Source of the DNA: Effrenium voratum
Lineage: Eukaryota > Sar > Dinophyceae > Suessiales > Symbiodiniaceae
Direction: 5' to 3'
Assembly (NCBI GenBank): GCA_963377175.1
Contig: CAUJNA010001446.1
Span: forward strand, 322,922 to 386,921
Length of the DNA: 64,000 nucleotides
Shown: one piece after another, positions 1-12,000 of the stretch
How positions within the stretch are numbered: position 1 is the first letter of the stretch
How the letters are laid out: each line of letters begins with the position of its first letter
Notes under the pieces: generated by a model
What the model saw: the letters and a program-made list of their open reading frames with translations, nothing else
What the model was told of the DNA's origin: nothing
The model's database searches: none
Program-made: the position numbers and the translations under genes

Positions 1-31
1 GTATGCGTTCCCGAAGCGAACTTCTCCCGAG

Positions 32-92
32 GTGATATGCTTGGTCTACACTGCACTGGTGACTCCTTATGAGATCGCCTTCATTCCACCGG
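32..92 (+). CDS. K+ channel exon: S1 helix
   Basis: After an AG at 30-31 the frame reads [17 protein letters not shown], a hydrophobic helix ending in the TPYE.AF pattern typical of S1 in EAG-like channels of alveolates. The right edge is uncertain; a GC donor at 93-94 is my choice. The frame stays open beyond it only as low-complexity minisatellite. Confidence 0.6.
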
Positions 93-3000
93 GCAATCAG
101 TTTCTGGCAGCGCCTGGCCCAAAAGCGGGAAATGGGACCTCCGGCCCCCTGCTCGCTGTGTGTGTTGCCCCCTGTTGTGCATTTGCGTGTTTGTGTGTGT
201 GTGTCTCTGTGTGTCTTTGTGTGTCTCTGTGTGTCTCTGTGTGTCTTTGTGTGTCTCTGTGTGTTTCTGTGTGTCTCTCTGTGTCTCTGTGTGTCTCTGT
301 CTGTCTCTCTGTGTCTCTCTGTGTCTCTGTGTGTCTCTGTGTGTCTCTGTGTGTCTCTGTGTGTCTCTGTGTGTCTCTGTGTGTCTCTGTGTGTCTCTGT
401 GTCTCTGTGTGTCTCTGTGTGTCTCTGTGTGTCTCTGTGTGTCTCTGTGTGTCTCTGTGTGTCTCTGTGTGTCTCTGTGTGTCTCTGTGTGTCTCTGTGT
501 GTCTCTGTGTGTCTCTGTGTGTCTCTGTGTGTCTCTGTGTGTGTGTCTCTGTGTGTCTCTGTGTGTCTCTGTGTGTCTCTGTGTGTCTCTGTGTGTGTGT
601 CTCTGTGTGTCTCTGTGTGTCTCTGTGTGTCTCTGTGTGTCTCTGTGTGTCTCTGTGTGTCTCTGTGTGTCTCTGTGTGTCTCTGTGTGTCTCTGTGTGT
701 CTCTGTGTGTCTCTGTGTGTCTCTGTGTGTCTCTGTGTCTCTGTGTCTCTGTGTGTCTCTGTGTCTGTGTGTCTCTGTGTGTCTCTGTGTGTCTCTGTGT
801 GTCTCTGTGTGTCTCTGTGTGTCTCTGTGTGTCTCTGTGTGTCTCTGTGTGTCTCTGTGTCTGTGTCTCTGTGTGTGTCTCTGTGTGTCTCTGTGTGTCT
901 CTGTGTGTCTCTGTGTGTCTCTGTGTGTCTCTGTGTGTCTCTGTGTGTCTCTGTGTGTCTCTGTGTGTCTGTGTGTCTGTGTCTGTGTCTGTGTGTGTCT
1001 GTGTGTCTATGTGTGTGGGTGCGTGCATGCGTGCGTGCGTGCGTGTGTGTGTGTCCAATGTTTGCACCTAGGGTGAATATTAGTTGAATTTGGTGAACCT
1101 GCTGTCTCACGCGCAGGGGCATATCTGCCTTCCCTCAGGCGTTTGCCAACTCCAATGCTTTGATAAAAACAAATGGGCCTTGCTTGAGCATTGTTACATG
1201 GCGAGTAAGACCTTGCAAAGGTGGTGGAAAGTGCTTGCATTGCTGGCTATGGCATTTGAGCAGTTCACACCGCAGCAGAGCACCAAGTCTCCACCTGTTT
1301 TTTAGCAGTGCCGTAGCAGATGCATGTCTTCCTTGATGCGTTTGGGGTGCATGCCATGACATGTGGTCAAGTCAAGCTGGCATGGGTCACTGGAATGTGG
1401 CAATTCTCACAGGGCTGCTGAGTGCCGACAATTGCACTTGGCCCAGCGGACAGGCTGGACAGAAAAATATGTCATATAGAAGTTGAGGTCGAGAGTGTAC
1501 GGATTTTGGTAGGGGCCTCCCTCCCAGGTTAGGGTCCAGCAGTTTGTCCTCTTCGGTGGCCTTATTTATTGTAGTTGCTTCTCTGTGAACGCTAATTGCT
1601 TGGGGGGTTCTAATTGTTTTTTCGTGCAAGTTTGGGATGGGCAGCTTCAAGCCCCCTTGGGCTCTGACCGATGTAAGTTCCTCGCAGTCCACTCGAAGTC
1701 TTTTTTGAAGGGTCAAATTCGTGGATTCATGTTTCGCACATGGTAGGAACGGCTCCAATTGACAACACCTATAGTATCGGGCTAGCACTTAGAATATATG
1801 TTACTCCGTCCGATCCTCACTTAGAATATATTTTACTCCGAAAATATCCCAACACATCAGTTAGAATATTTAGGTTCACAAGTGACACTTAGAATAATTC
1901 AGATAGCATACACTTAGAATAATTCAGATAGAATATGTTTTGACAGACAGAATATTTCACAGAATATTTCAGCAAGCTGGGTCACAAGGCAATTTCACAC
2001 ACCAATTGATGGCGTCGAAACGTTTGATGGCATCGAGCCGCGCAGACGCATGGGGTCAAGGAAGAAGAAGTGAATAATAAAGCAGATGGTGATGTCTCAG
2101 ATGTCCATGAAGCATTGCTAGTGAGAAATGAGCTTAGAGGGGGGGGAAGCTCGAACGCTTTCACGGAAAGCTCAAAGGTAGAAACTTTGGAGTTGCACGC
2201 GGGCGGTAAAATCAGGTCCTCCGAGCCAGGACTAATTTTAGCATTGCCGGCACTTAATTGTGCATTGCCAGTACTAGTTTGATCATGTATATTGTCAGTA
2301 CTAATTTTAGCATTGCCAATAGTAAATTTAGTATTGGCAGGACATTCTTGCTATTGCCGGTACTGAATTTAGCATTGCCAATATAGACTTTGGATTGCCA
2401 ATGCTAAGCCTAGTAAAGTTTAGCAAGGATTTGAACTGTAAAATTATTTATTTAAAAACGTATCCTGGAAGGTTTTTTGGCTACGAGCAGAGGGGGTAGC
2501 TTTGCCGCAATAGTCAATTTAGTATTGCCAGTACTAACTTTAGTATTGCCAATAGTAAATTTAGTATTTTTATCAGATAGAATAATTCGGCAAGGGCCGT
2601 AGATTTTCAAAATAAACTTGTTCTGATAACGCACTTCTCGACTTCCTTTGGAGCCAGGACTAAACTTAGTATTGCCAATACCTCCTTTCAAAGGTCATTT
2701 TCCAGACCTCGCAGCCTTTGTATCTGACACAGATTATTCTATTTGTCTGTTCCACTTCCAAGGATTTGCACAGGCATGTCAAGACTTGGGATTACTCGAA
2801 CTGTCTCATTTATTCTTGTGTGGTCTCGGTACTGTTTGGGGTTGGGTTAAAAGGAAAGGAATGCCACCCCGTGTTGGGACATAGTGGGGTACCCTCAAAA
2901 ACCAAGCAAACACATATTTACTTTCTCTATATATAATATGTATATGTTTATATATTTGCATACGATTGAATGCATGATGAAGGTTTCCTGGCCCAAACAC

Positions 3001-6000
3001 ACATATTCTAGCTGTGCCACCCCATGGTGGTCATTTGTATTTTGGGCTCGGTACCGTTTGGGGTTGGGTTAAAGGGAAAGGAAGGCCACCCCTTTTTGGA
3101 GAATAGTGGGGTACCCTCAAAAACGCAAATCCATATCTACTATGTATATTATATATATAGGTTTATGTGTGCGTACGATTAATTGCCTAATGCAGGTTCC
3201 CGGCCCAAAAGCAACTATTCTAACTGTGCCCCCCGATGGTGTACAATGTATAGCTTCGGCTCGGTACCGTTTGGGGTTGGGCTAAAGGGACAGGAAGGCC
3301 ACGCTTTTGGACCCTCAAAGAATAAACAAAACAATATTTACTATCTCTATATCTTTCATTATGCCTACGATTCATCACCTGATGAAGTTTTGCCAAAAAC
3401 ACATATTCCAACTGTGCCACCCATGGTGTTCATTTGTATTTTGGGCTCGGTACCGTTTGGGGTCGGGTCAAAGGGAAAGGAAGGCCACCCCTTGTTGGAG
3501 TGTACTGAAGTGCCCTTAAAAAATAAGCCATCCAATGCTTGCTATCTCTCTCTGTTATATATATATATATATATGTATGTATTAAAGTGTGGCCTGATGA
3601 AGGTTTTCCGCCTCTATCTGTGCCGCCCCATGGTGTTTATGTATAGCTTCGGCTCGGTATCGTTTGGGGTTGGGCTAAAGGGAAAGGAAGGCCACGCTTT
3701 TGGACCCTCAAAGAATAACCAAATCAATATTTACTATCTCTATATCTTTCATTATGCCTACGATTCATCACCTGATGAAGTTTTGCCAAAAACAAATATT
3801 CTAACAGTGCCACCCCATGGTGTTCATTTGTATTTTGGGCTCGGTACCGTTTGGGGTTGGGCTAAAGGGAAAGGAAGGCCACGCTTTTGGACCCTCAAAG
3901 AATAAACAAAACAATATTTACTATCTCTATTTCTTTCATTATGCCTACGATTCATCACCTGATGAAGTTTTGCCAAACACACATATTCTAACTGTGCCAC
4001 CCCATGGTGTTCATTTGTATTTTGGGCTCGGTACCGTTTTGGGTCGGGTCAAAGGGAAAGGAAGGCCACCCCTTGTTGGAGTGTACTGAAGTGCCCTCAA
4101 AAAATAAGCCATCCAATGCTTGCTATCTCTCTCTGTTATATATATATATTAAAGTGTGGCCTGATGAAGGTTTTCCGGCCCAAAAACACATATTCTATCT
4201 GTGCCTCCCCATGGTGTTTATGTATCGCTTCGGCTCGGTATCGTTTGGGGTTGGGCTAAAGGGAAAGGAAGGCCACGCTTTTGGACCCTCAAAGAATAAC
4301 CAAATCAATATTTACTATCTCTATATCTTTCTTTATGCCTACGATTCATCACCTGATGAAGTTTTGCCAACAACAAGTACCATGGTGTTCATTTGTATTT
4401 TGGGCTCAGTACCGTTTGGGGTCGGGCTAAAGGGAAAGGAAGGCCACGCTTTTGGACCCTCAAAGAATAAGCAAAACAATATTTACTATCTCTATATCTT
4501 TCATTATGCCTACGATTCATCACCTGATGAAGTTTTGCCAAAAACAAGGAAGGCCACCCCTTGTTGGAATATACTGGGGTACCCTCAAAAAATAAGCAAT
4601 CCAATATTTACTATCTCTATATTTAGTAATTTATGCATACGATGAATCACCTGATGAAGGTTTGCAAAAGCAAATATTCTATGTGCCCCCCCCCCCCAAA
4701 AGGTGTTCATGAATATTTTGGGCTCGGTACCGTTTGAGTCTCTGGAGAATTTGCTGTATATGAAATATTCTATCTGTTTGTGGGAGAGGGGCATGGCCCG
4801 TCGGGCTGAGCATTTGAGCTCCGAAAAAAGGAGAAGCCATGCATTCCTCTGGTAAATGCGTGTGTCTTTCTTAGGGGGACCCCTCAAAACGGTTGGTTTC
4901 CGTTTGGTTTTGCATATACCCTTGAAAGAGAGACGGGCCCAAATGGAAAATCATGGGACCCACAGCCACATGGTTTGCTGAAAGCCGTACATAGAAACAT
5001 CTAGCAACAGGCTAGCAGCTAGGACATTTATCGCAGAGTAGTTGTTCATAGCAGCAACCCTTATTTTGAAATATTCTATCTGTCTGTGGGAGAGGGGCAT
5101 GGCCCGTCGGGCTGAGCATTTGAGCTCCGAAAAAATGGAGAAGCCATGCATCATGCATTCCTTTGGCAAAAGCGTGTGTCTTTCTTTGGGGGGACCCCTC
5201 AAAACGGTTGGTTTCCGTTTGGTTTTGCATATACCCTTGAAAGAGAGACGGACCCAAATGGAAAGTCATGGGACCCACATGGTTTGCTGAAAGCCGTATA
5301 TATATATATATATATATAAACATCTAGCAACGGGCTAGCAGCTAGGACATTTATCGCAGAGCAGTTGTTCATAGCAGAAACCCCTATTTTGAAATATTCT
5401 ATCTGTTGTTTTCTTATTTTGAAATATTCTATCTGTTGTCTTCTTTTTGGTTGAAATATTCTATCTTCAAATTTTTTTTATTCTAACTGACTTTTTCCTC
5501 TTCATTCTAACTCATTTTTTGATAGACTTTTGAAATGTGCATTTTCATTTACTCTAAAAATACATTCTAACTGCTAGCCCGATACTATAAGCAACGTGAA
5601 ATCGCAGACAGGTTGACTTTGAGGTTCTGTTCAACCTGAGGGCAAGGAGCATTACCCAGCTGTTCAGCGGATTGCGCTTAGGCTCCCCGCTAAAACTGCA
5701 AGGCCACTGGTCAACTGGTAATACCCGGTGCCTTACCATTGGCGTTTTGTTTTACAAGGCAGACGCCCGTTGTGAAATGCGGTTTGTACAGGCTTCTGTT
5801 GCAACCACGAGGTGACTACAAGCTTGATGCAGCCCTTGCTTCTGGGTCACGACGGCAGTTTGGGACCCCTGGAATTATCACTGCCAGATAATGTTGACCC
5901 CGGATGAATTTACCCTGTTTAGGGGGGGGTTCCCCTCCAAAAGTGATGAATCCCCACTAAAACCAGGGACACCCCCATGCCAACGAACAGGTTTTGTTTA

Positions 6001-9000
6001 GTCCGGGGTCAACATTACTCACCTCTTGCTGGCTTCGCACCTGGGCGTTCCCACCGTTTCTTTGCCCAGGTGCTAAACCGGATTGTGAAGGCCTCAGAGG
6101 GAGTGACGGCATGCTGGGCTTGGCGCCTGGTGCGAAGTAGCCCGTAAGCTCGGAATCGGCCGACCTTGCCCCAGAGGATCTAGCCAATGAAATCACACCC
6201 TACCCCTGTCTACGGCTTGCAAGTTCTTCAAGGCTTCGGCACCTCAATGCATTTTGTGTTCACAGGAACTGGTGCAGTTTGATTAGTCGGGTGTGAAACC
6301 GCGCTGTGATTATATGTGAACTCTCAGGTGGACGTCATTTTCATCAAAGACATGGTGCCTTGGCGTGGTTTGTTTGGGCAGGGCTTGGAAAGCAAGACCT
6401 GGCGCTCACTTCCAGCTCTTGTGCGTGAAACAACTTAGTCAAACAGCACAAGAGCGAGACACACAGAGTGGGCTGCCTTTGGGTGTGGCAGGGCGAAGGC
6501 GAGGCAAAGCGCAACCGAAACTGCGATTTTCGAACATCCGTGCAGCACAATGACAGGGCTCCAGCGCTACATTTGGGAGGGTATGAGAATCAGGAAAAAG
6601 AGACTTGGTAGACAGTTTCCCTCGAGATCTGAAATTGACCCCCGCCAGCAGCATTTTCACTGGCACGCTTCTAAAACTCACCGTTGCCTCGTTCTTTTTT
6701 TACCGATTACACATGCCCAAATCTCACTGTAAATGCACACCGCCCTTCAGAGCCCGTAGGCCGCATGGCCATTTGCCGCCGTAAAGGACGTAAAGGACTT
6801 GTTCCACCGTGAATGCTTTGAGCATCTTGGACAAACGTCTCTGTGGGGATCTTGCAGGCACTCGGCAGTTTTTGAGAGCTTGTGCCTTTGTACGCAAACG
6901 CCACGGCTCAGCAGAATCTTTCTGGTCTTTGCATTTCTCACGCCGAGAAGTGAGGGAGCAAACGAGCTGGGAGGCTTCCAAGCACCGATATTTATACAGG
7001 GAATGACCATCGCCGGGTTCTGACGACCTTGCATGGAACCTGAGTGACTGCAGCCTTGAAAGGAAAGCAACCACCTTGAGGTGAATTGCAGAGCATTCAG
7101 CATTCAAGCAAACCTGTTTGTCTTCATACCGTGTTACCCTGCAAATCGCTGACAATGAAGCATGTTGGGGACATGTTGGGGACTGTGTCCGGTAAGCCAC
7201 CTATCAACTGGCGCAGTAATTTCCCCACTCGGAGCCGGGCCGCGCCGGGAGTCATTGCTTCCAGGTGATGCAGTTCTTCATGAAGGTCGAGCGGAACACC
7301 AGGCCTCTGACAGTCGCTTGCTTGCCGATTTCGATCGCAACTGGGGAGCCGCATTTTGATGGGGCGTTCTTGACACTTTCTCCCGTGCCGAATTGGGGGG
7401 GCTCCCGATGTCATTGTCGCCGGGGAGGGGGAAAGGAGGAAGAGAGTGAGAGAGGGAGGGAGAGAGAGTCCAACCTTCGATCAGCCCTGGAATTGGCCTG
7501 CATATCACTTAAATCGAGGATAGATAGGCTAAACGGGCACTCCGAGCTTGAAGCGGAGTGGACCAGAGACTACTTCTGATCGTATAAGACTGTTTGGCTG
7601 GCCATTACGCAGGAAACGATGTCCTGTGCTTGCACCATGCTGCCCAGAGGAAATCTTGTGAAAACACCCCGTCAACAGGCAACGGCATATCGAGCAGAAT
7701 GATACGTAGATGTTGCGTGGCTATGAAGCTCGGGTTTGGGTGACCCGCCCCTTCCACGATGCGCACGCGGCTGTCGGTGACGCACAGAAGCCTGGTGACC
7801 CCTAGTTTCGAAGACCCACAATGTTTGGGGTCTCTCTGACTGAATTGCTAACCTGACCGGGGGGGCAGGGCTGCTGCAAGGAACCTTCTGGTGGGTTGTT
7901 AGTTCGCGGGAGATCGTGGGAGGCTACTCCTTTGATTTCGTGGGTTCAAGTACATGGGTAGCAGGCCACCTGGCTACCAACCCCCTTTCCCCCGTGAAGG
8001 AATCATATCACTTGCTCATTGAGGTTTCTTTTTCAGGTCGGTGATTTGTTATGATTCGTTCAGACTTGATTAGGAGCATCTATGGATTTCAGAGGGGATC
8101 ATCCCATCAAGCTTTGGGATGTTGAAATCCATGGGTCAAGTGGCAGCACAACAACCTACTCCAAAAGAGGCTTGGAGTTTGGACATGGTTGGTGTGAGCC
8201 ATGTTGGGCCAGCTTCGGCCTTCGCTTTGCCAGGCAGGGCAAGATTTGGGTGCGCGACCGCTGCCAAGTGGCGCAGCTCTATGCGAGGACCTGGTTCTTG
8301 AGCCTTGGATAGGTTCTTCTCCCAGCTTGGATACACCAAGATGTGTGGTTCCCCTTTCGGTTTCTGTTTAAAGCCCAAAACTGGGTGCCACAAAATGACA
8401 CACCCAAATCCCTCACTGAATGTATTGTTTGGAGGGAAGGGGGCTTTTGTTGAAAGGGGCGTGAGTGGTCAGTATTGTCTTGCCGTGGAGCCTAGTTGGC
8501 CGGAGCATTTGGTCGCGGATGTTTTGATTTTTCCCGAGCAGTGCTTGCTTGCACTTGGCGAGGGGCAGGCTTTCCCGGTTGGCCCTTCAATGAGCCATAC
8601 AATGAATCGCTTAACCCAGGTAGCGAGAGGAAATGCCAGCTCCCCCGATTGCTGCAGGGATGAATTCCAAAACCGATTTGAACAGCATCCCGAATTGCAT
8701 TTGAAGCCAATGAAATCGGCACATACTTCTACTGCCCTCAAGGGCAGGTCCTTAGAGCTGGCGTTTCCACTTGTGGCTTTAGAGTCACACTACCCCCAGC
8801 CCGCACAGGGGCTCATTCTTTTGTCTGGATCACCTTTGGCGTGCGAACTTGGCAGTGTGCCACACCGAGTTGCCGTGCCAAAAAGACATGTTTGCTCTCA
8901 ATTCCCGATGCACCAGGGTTCCCAGCTTGCACAATCTGACGCTGGATGTAAGGATTGACCTGGCCTCGGTCTTGCCATACGATGACCTTACAGATCAGAT

Positions 9001-12000
9001 GCAAGCCGATGGCTGCTTGTCTGCACTGGACTGTACTAGGCAGAGTTACGCTCCGGAATGACCAGCATGCTTGCCGCCGAACATAAGTGCATCACCTTTG
9101 CGCCATGTTTGTTTGCAATCAAGCGTTTTCCAGGTGAAGCTACCTCCCATTGCTTTTTGTCTATCCATGGCTCTTTGCCTGCCCTACCAGTTTACATGCT
9201 GCCCATTGAGCAACCATACAACCAGCTGAACATTTGCCGGCCGTGGGGATCCTTGGGCAGGCCGCTTAGCATTCAGGGAGACATTGGGACCCCTGAGAAG
9301 GGTTTTAAGAACGCTCCTGCCCCTAAGAAGCCTCCTTCCGAACCTGTGCCGAAGCCACCTTGAAGAACAACAAATCCAGGTCCCAGGCCATGTCAGCAAG
9401 GTTTTCGCATGGAAGACGTTGATCGAGTGGTAGAAGCCATTGTTTTGCATTCAAGACCTAGGCTTCTTGACAAGGGAGCGACCAACTGCCAACCTCAAAG
9501 TTGAGTGCCTCAATAGCTTACTTTCATGTTATCCTGTCGACGTCTTGCGGTTTGGCTTCTCCTCCGGGTCTCCTTTTTACATGGCTTCCGCTGGTTCAAG
9601 GGGAACCTCCAGTCAGCAACAGACGCTGACATGGCCTTTTCCAGTGCATTGTGTTTCACGTGTGTGTGTGTGTGTGCGCATTTGTCTTTTCAATTGACAA
9701 ACAATGATCATCCGTGCATTATTTTCCTCAAGTGGCATGCTAATCAAAACCCGCTCAAGATTGCCCAGCGTGCAATCTTGACACTTTGTGTGAATGAACG
9801 GAATGAATCCCTCCACACAATTTAGTGATTTCTGCTGCTCGTGTGCCCACACCTACCATGTAAATAACTATGTGTGTAACTTTCTGCTGAAGGTTCGTGA
9901 GGTTTGCCTCCAGGTTTGGCAGTTTTGTTCAGCTTTTTCCTCACCCGATAAGAACTGATCCGCGTGGCGCTTTTTTTGTTTTGATTGCGCCCCGCGAGAC
10001 ATACACAATGGGCCAGACGCAAAAGGAGCGACCTACCCGTCCACCTCAACCAAACCTCAGTAAAGGAACGCTTGGTTTTCAAGTAACGCTGGCATATTAG
10101 CACCAAGTTGTCACTTGGTTGCGGTGGTTGGGGCGGTAGCAGCGATGGGAGTGGTAGTTGCTATGGTGCCTATGATGTAGGTGGTTATGGCCATATACTT
10201 GTGCGTGTGCGTTTTTCAGGGTACTTTTCTTTTGGTTCAAAGGGCACCTAACGACAAATCCACTTTGTAGGTTCCTCTATGTTTGACTCATACCCGCGTG
10301 GGTGTGCTTTAAAAAATGGAACGCCAAAATGATAGGCGTTCTTTTGGTTTCCCTCTACAACCCTCCAAACCCGCTGTCTTGAGAAGACACACCTGTAGTC
10401 TTTCAGTCTTGCTGGGTGTTACAAGCAGTGGTGCTTCGGGCAAGGCGTTTTTGCTGGGTTTGGCTTGTCGGCGCAAGGAATCCACAGCGTGAAGATTCTG
10501 CGAACCATCCGGGTGCCTGGCACAACTAAGCAGTGCGGTTCAGCCTGTTTTGCCGTAAAGGCGTAGCCGTGTGCACCCTGGAAAGCCGCAAAAACGACTC
10601 CTGTTTCAGGGAAGGGACTGGGGAAGTTGACAAATCCTGCACAAGGTTCCCAACGTCTCAATGTTGCACTCCATATTCTCTCTATTTCAAGGCCTTGATG
10701 CAAGCCGCGTTAGCCCTGGGGCAAGATAGATGGCTGTCAAACACTGGGGCCCTTCAAATCTTTGGTTTCTTTGTGTGTGTTCTTGTTTGGGTCCTTGATC
10801 AAACAATGGGGACTGACACTCTCCCAGAAAGCCTGTAGTAGGCAAATGGGTCGCCGGCTTCCCGCGAGTTGCTTTGCTACAGGCGTCGGCAGATGCAGGT
10901 GTTTGGTGGGCCTATCCCTGGTTCCTCATCCAAGGGGGAGCAAGGAAACACATGTCGGTTGCAGTGTCGGCAAGATCGGAACTGGTATGACTCCCTGATT
11001 CAAAGGCTTTGGACCATCAGCACTCCCAAAAGCACGGCGCCGAGGTGCTTCGCTTAGTCAAGCTCCTGCGAATTCTGAAGGCTGCTTGGCAGCAAAATCT
11101 CTTGGACTCACGAGCCCACGTGATCATCATGGGCATCCACTTGGAAACGCGGATCTTCTTTTGACTCTTTCTTTTCTTGCGGCTTTTGGTGCCAAGAGTC
11201 AGTTGATAGTTCCATTGGGCAAGCTACCGCCCATTCGGCCAGGATCCCAAAGGCTTCTTGGCGCATGGGTCCCTTGAACAGGAGTTGGGTTTTTCCTCGT
11301 ACCTTCCCACAGGTCAGGTGCAATGTTGGAAACATATTTTCAGATGGAACAGACCTGAGGCCAGCAGAATGGTCAAGCGCTGGGAGAATCGCATCGCGCT
11401 GAAGAGCACGACACTTGAGCGAACTTGGTGTGGGAAACTGGTGGAAACTTGTGGCAATCACTCTCATGGATGGTCCTATACGAGTTTCATTGGACCCAAC
11501 CATTTTTCCGGTTCACTTGTCACAGCTATGTCAGGACTTCTAGAAACATCTAGGTACCCTCTACGTGGTTGGCTTGTGTTGCATTGCTTTAATCGACGTC
11601 CAGGGGTTGTTAGTTCTGGAACATGACCATCAGAACAACACTGGTGGGTTCGCTGTGGAGGCACGTAGGAGTCCGCATCACTTGCTTGTGCACCACTCCC
11701 CGCTGTATGGGCAATCTGGGCACCAAGGGCCCAGGTACAGGGATTCTCGTTTCAGGCCCACTGTGCTTTTTGGTCGCCGAGCACTTCCCTTTTGAGTGCT
11801 TTAAACTTTAAACCTGTTGATAGGTGTCCAGGTCCAGTTCCTCACGCATGGACGACAACAGAACAACAAAGGGGCGCTCAAACGCCACGCATCGCCAGCA
11901 AACGACACGTGCGAGGAACTTGTACCTGATCAAGTTCTCCGTGCTCATCATTCTTTCTTGTCACTGGATGGCGGCGTGGCATCAGACCAGGTGTCTTGTG

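Larger units (their letters stand above)
1770..5589. mobile_element. Non-autonomous terminal-inverted-repeat element, 3.8 kb
   Basis: The left end TATAGTATCGGGCTAGCA (1770-1787) is matched perfectly by its reverse complement at 5572-5589, and the similarity continues inward with gaps for about 16 more bases (TTAGAAT...). Both ends carry clusters of a short subterminal motif, TTAGAATA/AGATAGAATA on the left (1788-1970) and its complement AATATTCTATCTG on the right (5385-5570). The interior has no credible transposase. It is built from TAGTATTGCC-type repeats (2225-2670), about ten copies of a roughly 200-base unit (2.8-4.75 kb) and a 0.31-kb duplication. No clear target duplication flanks it; a TA or TATA target cannot be excluded because the ends themselves are TATA. 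Confidence 0.75.
93..6069 (+). other. Long first visible intron of the K+ channel gene
   Basis: No coding exon was recognised here. The stretch holds the GTGTGTCTCT minisatellite (about 187-1054), about 700 bases of unremarkable sequence, and the 3.8-kb inverted-repeat element (1770-5589). Long open frames in the minisatellite are translation of the repeat, not genes. Confidence 0.5.

Noticed and set aside
32..1122. Five overlapping open frames of 300-350 codons on both strands
   Set aside because: They are translation of the GTGTGTCTCT array; only the first 20 or so codons of the + frame (S1) look like protein.
3183..4645. Open frames of 210-240 codons in the 3-4.6 kb repeats
   Set aside because: They simply follow the tandem unit (repeated [20 protein letters not shown]) inside the inverted-repeat element.
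8305..8958. 217-codon + open frame
   Set aside because: It lies in the intron between two in-phase channel exons, in a different frame from both, with no motif or low-complexity signature of a protein.
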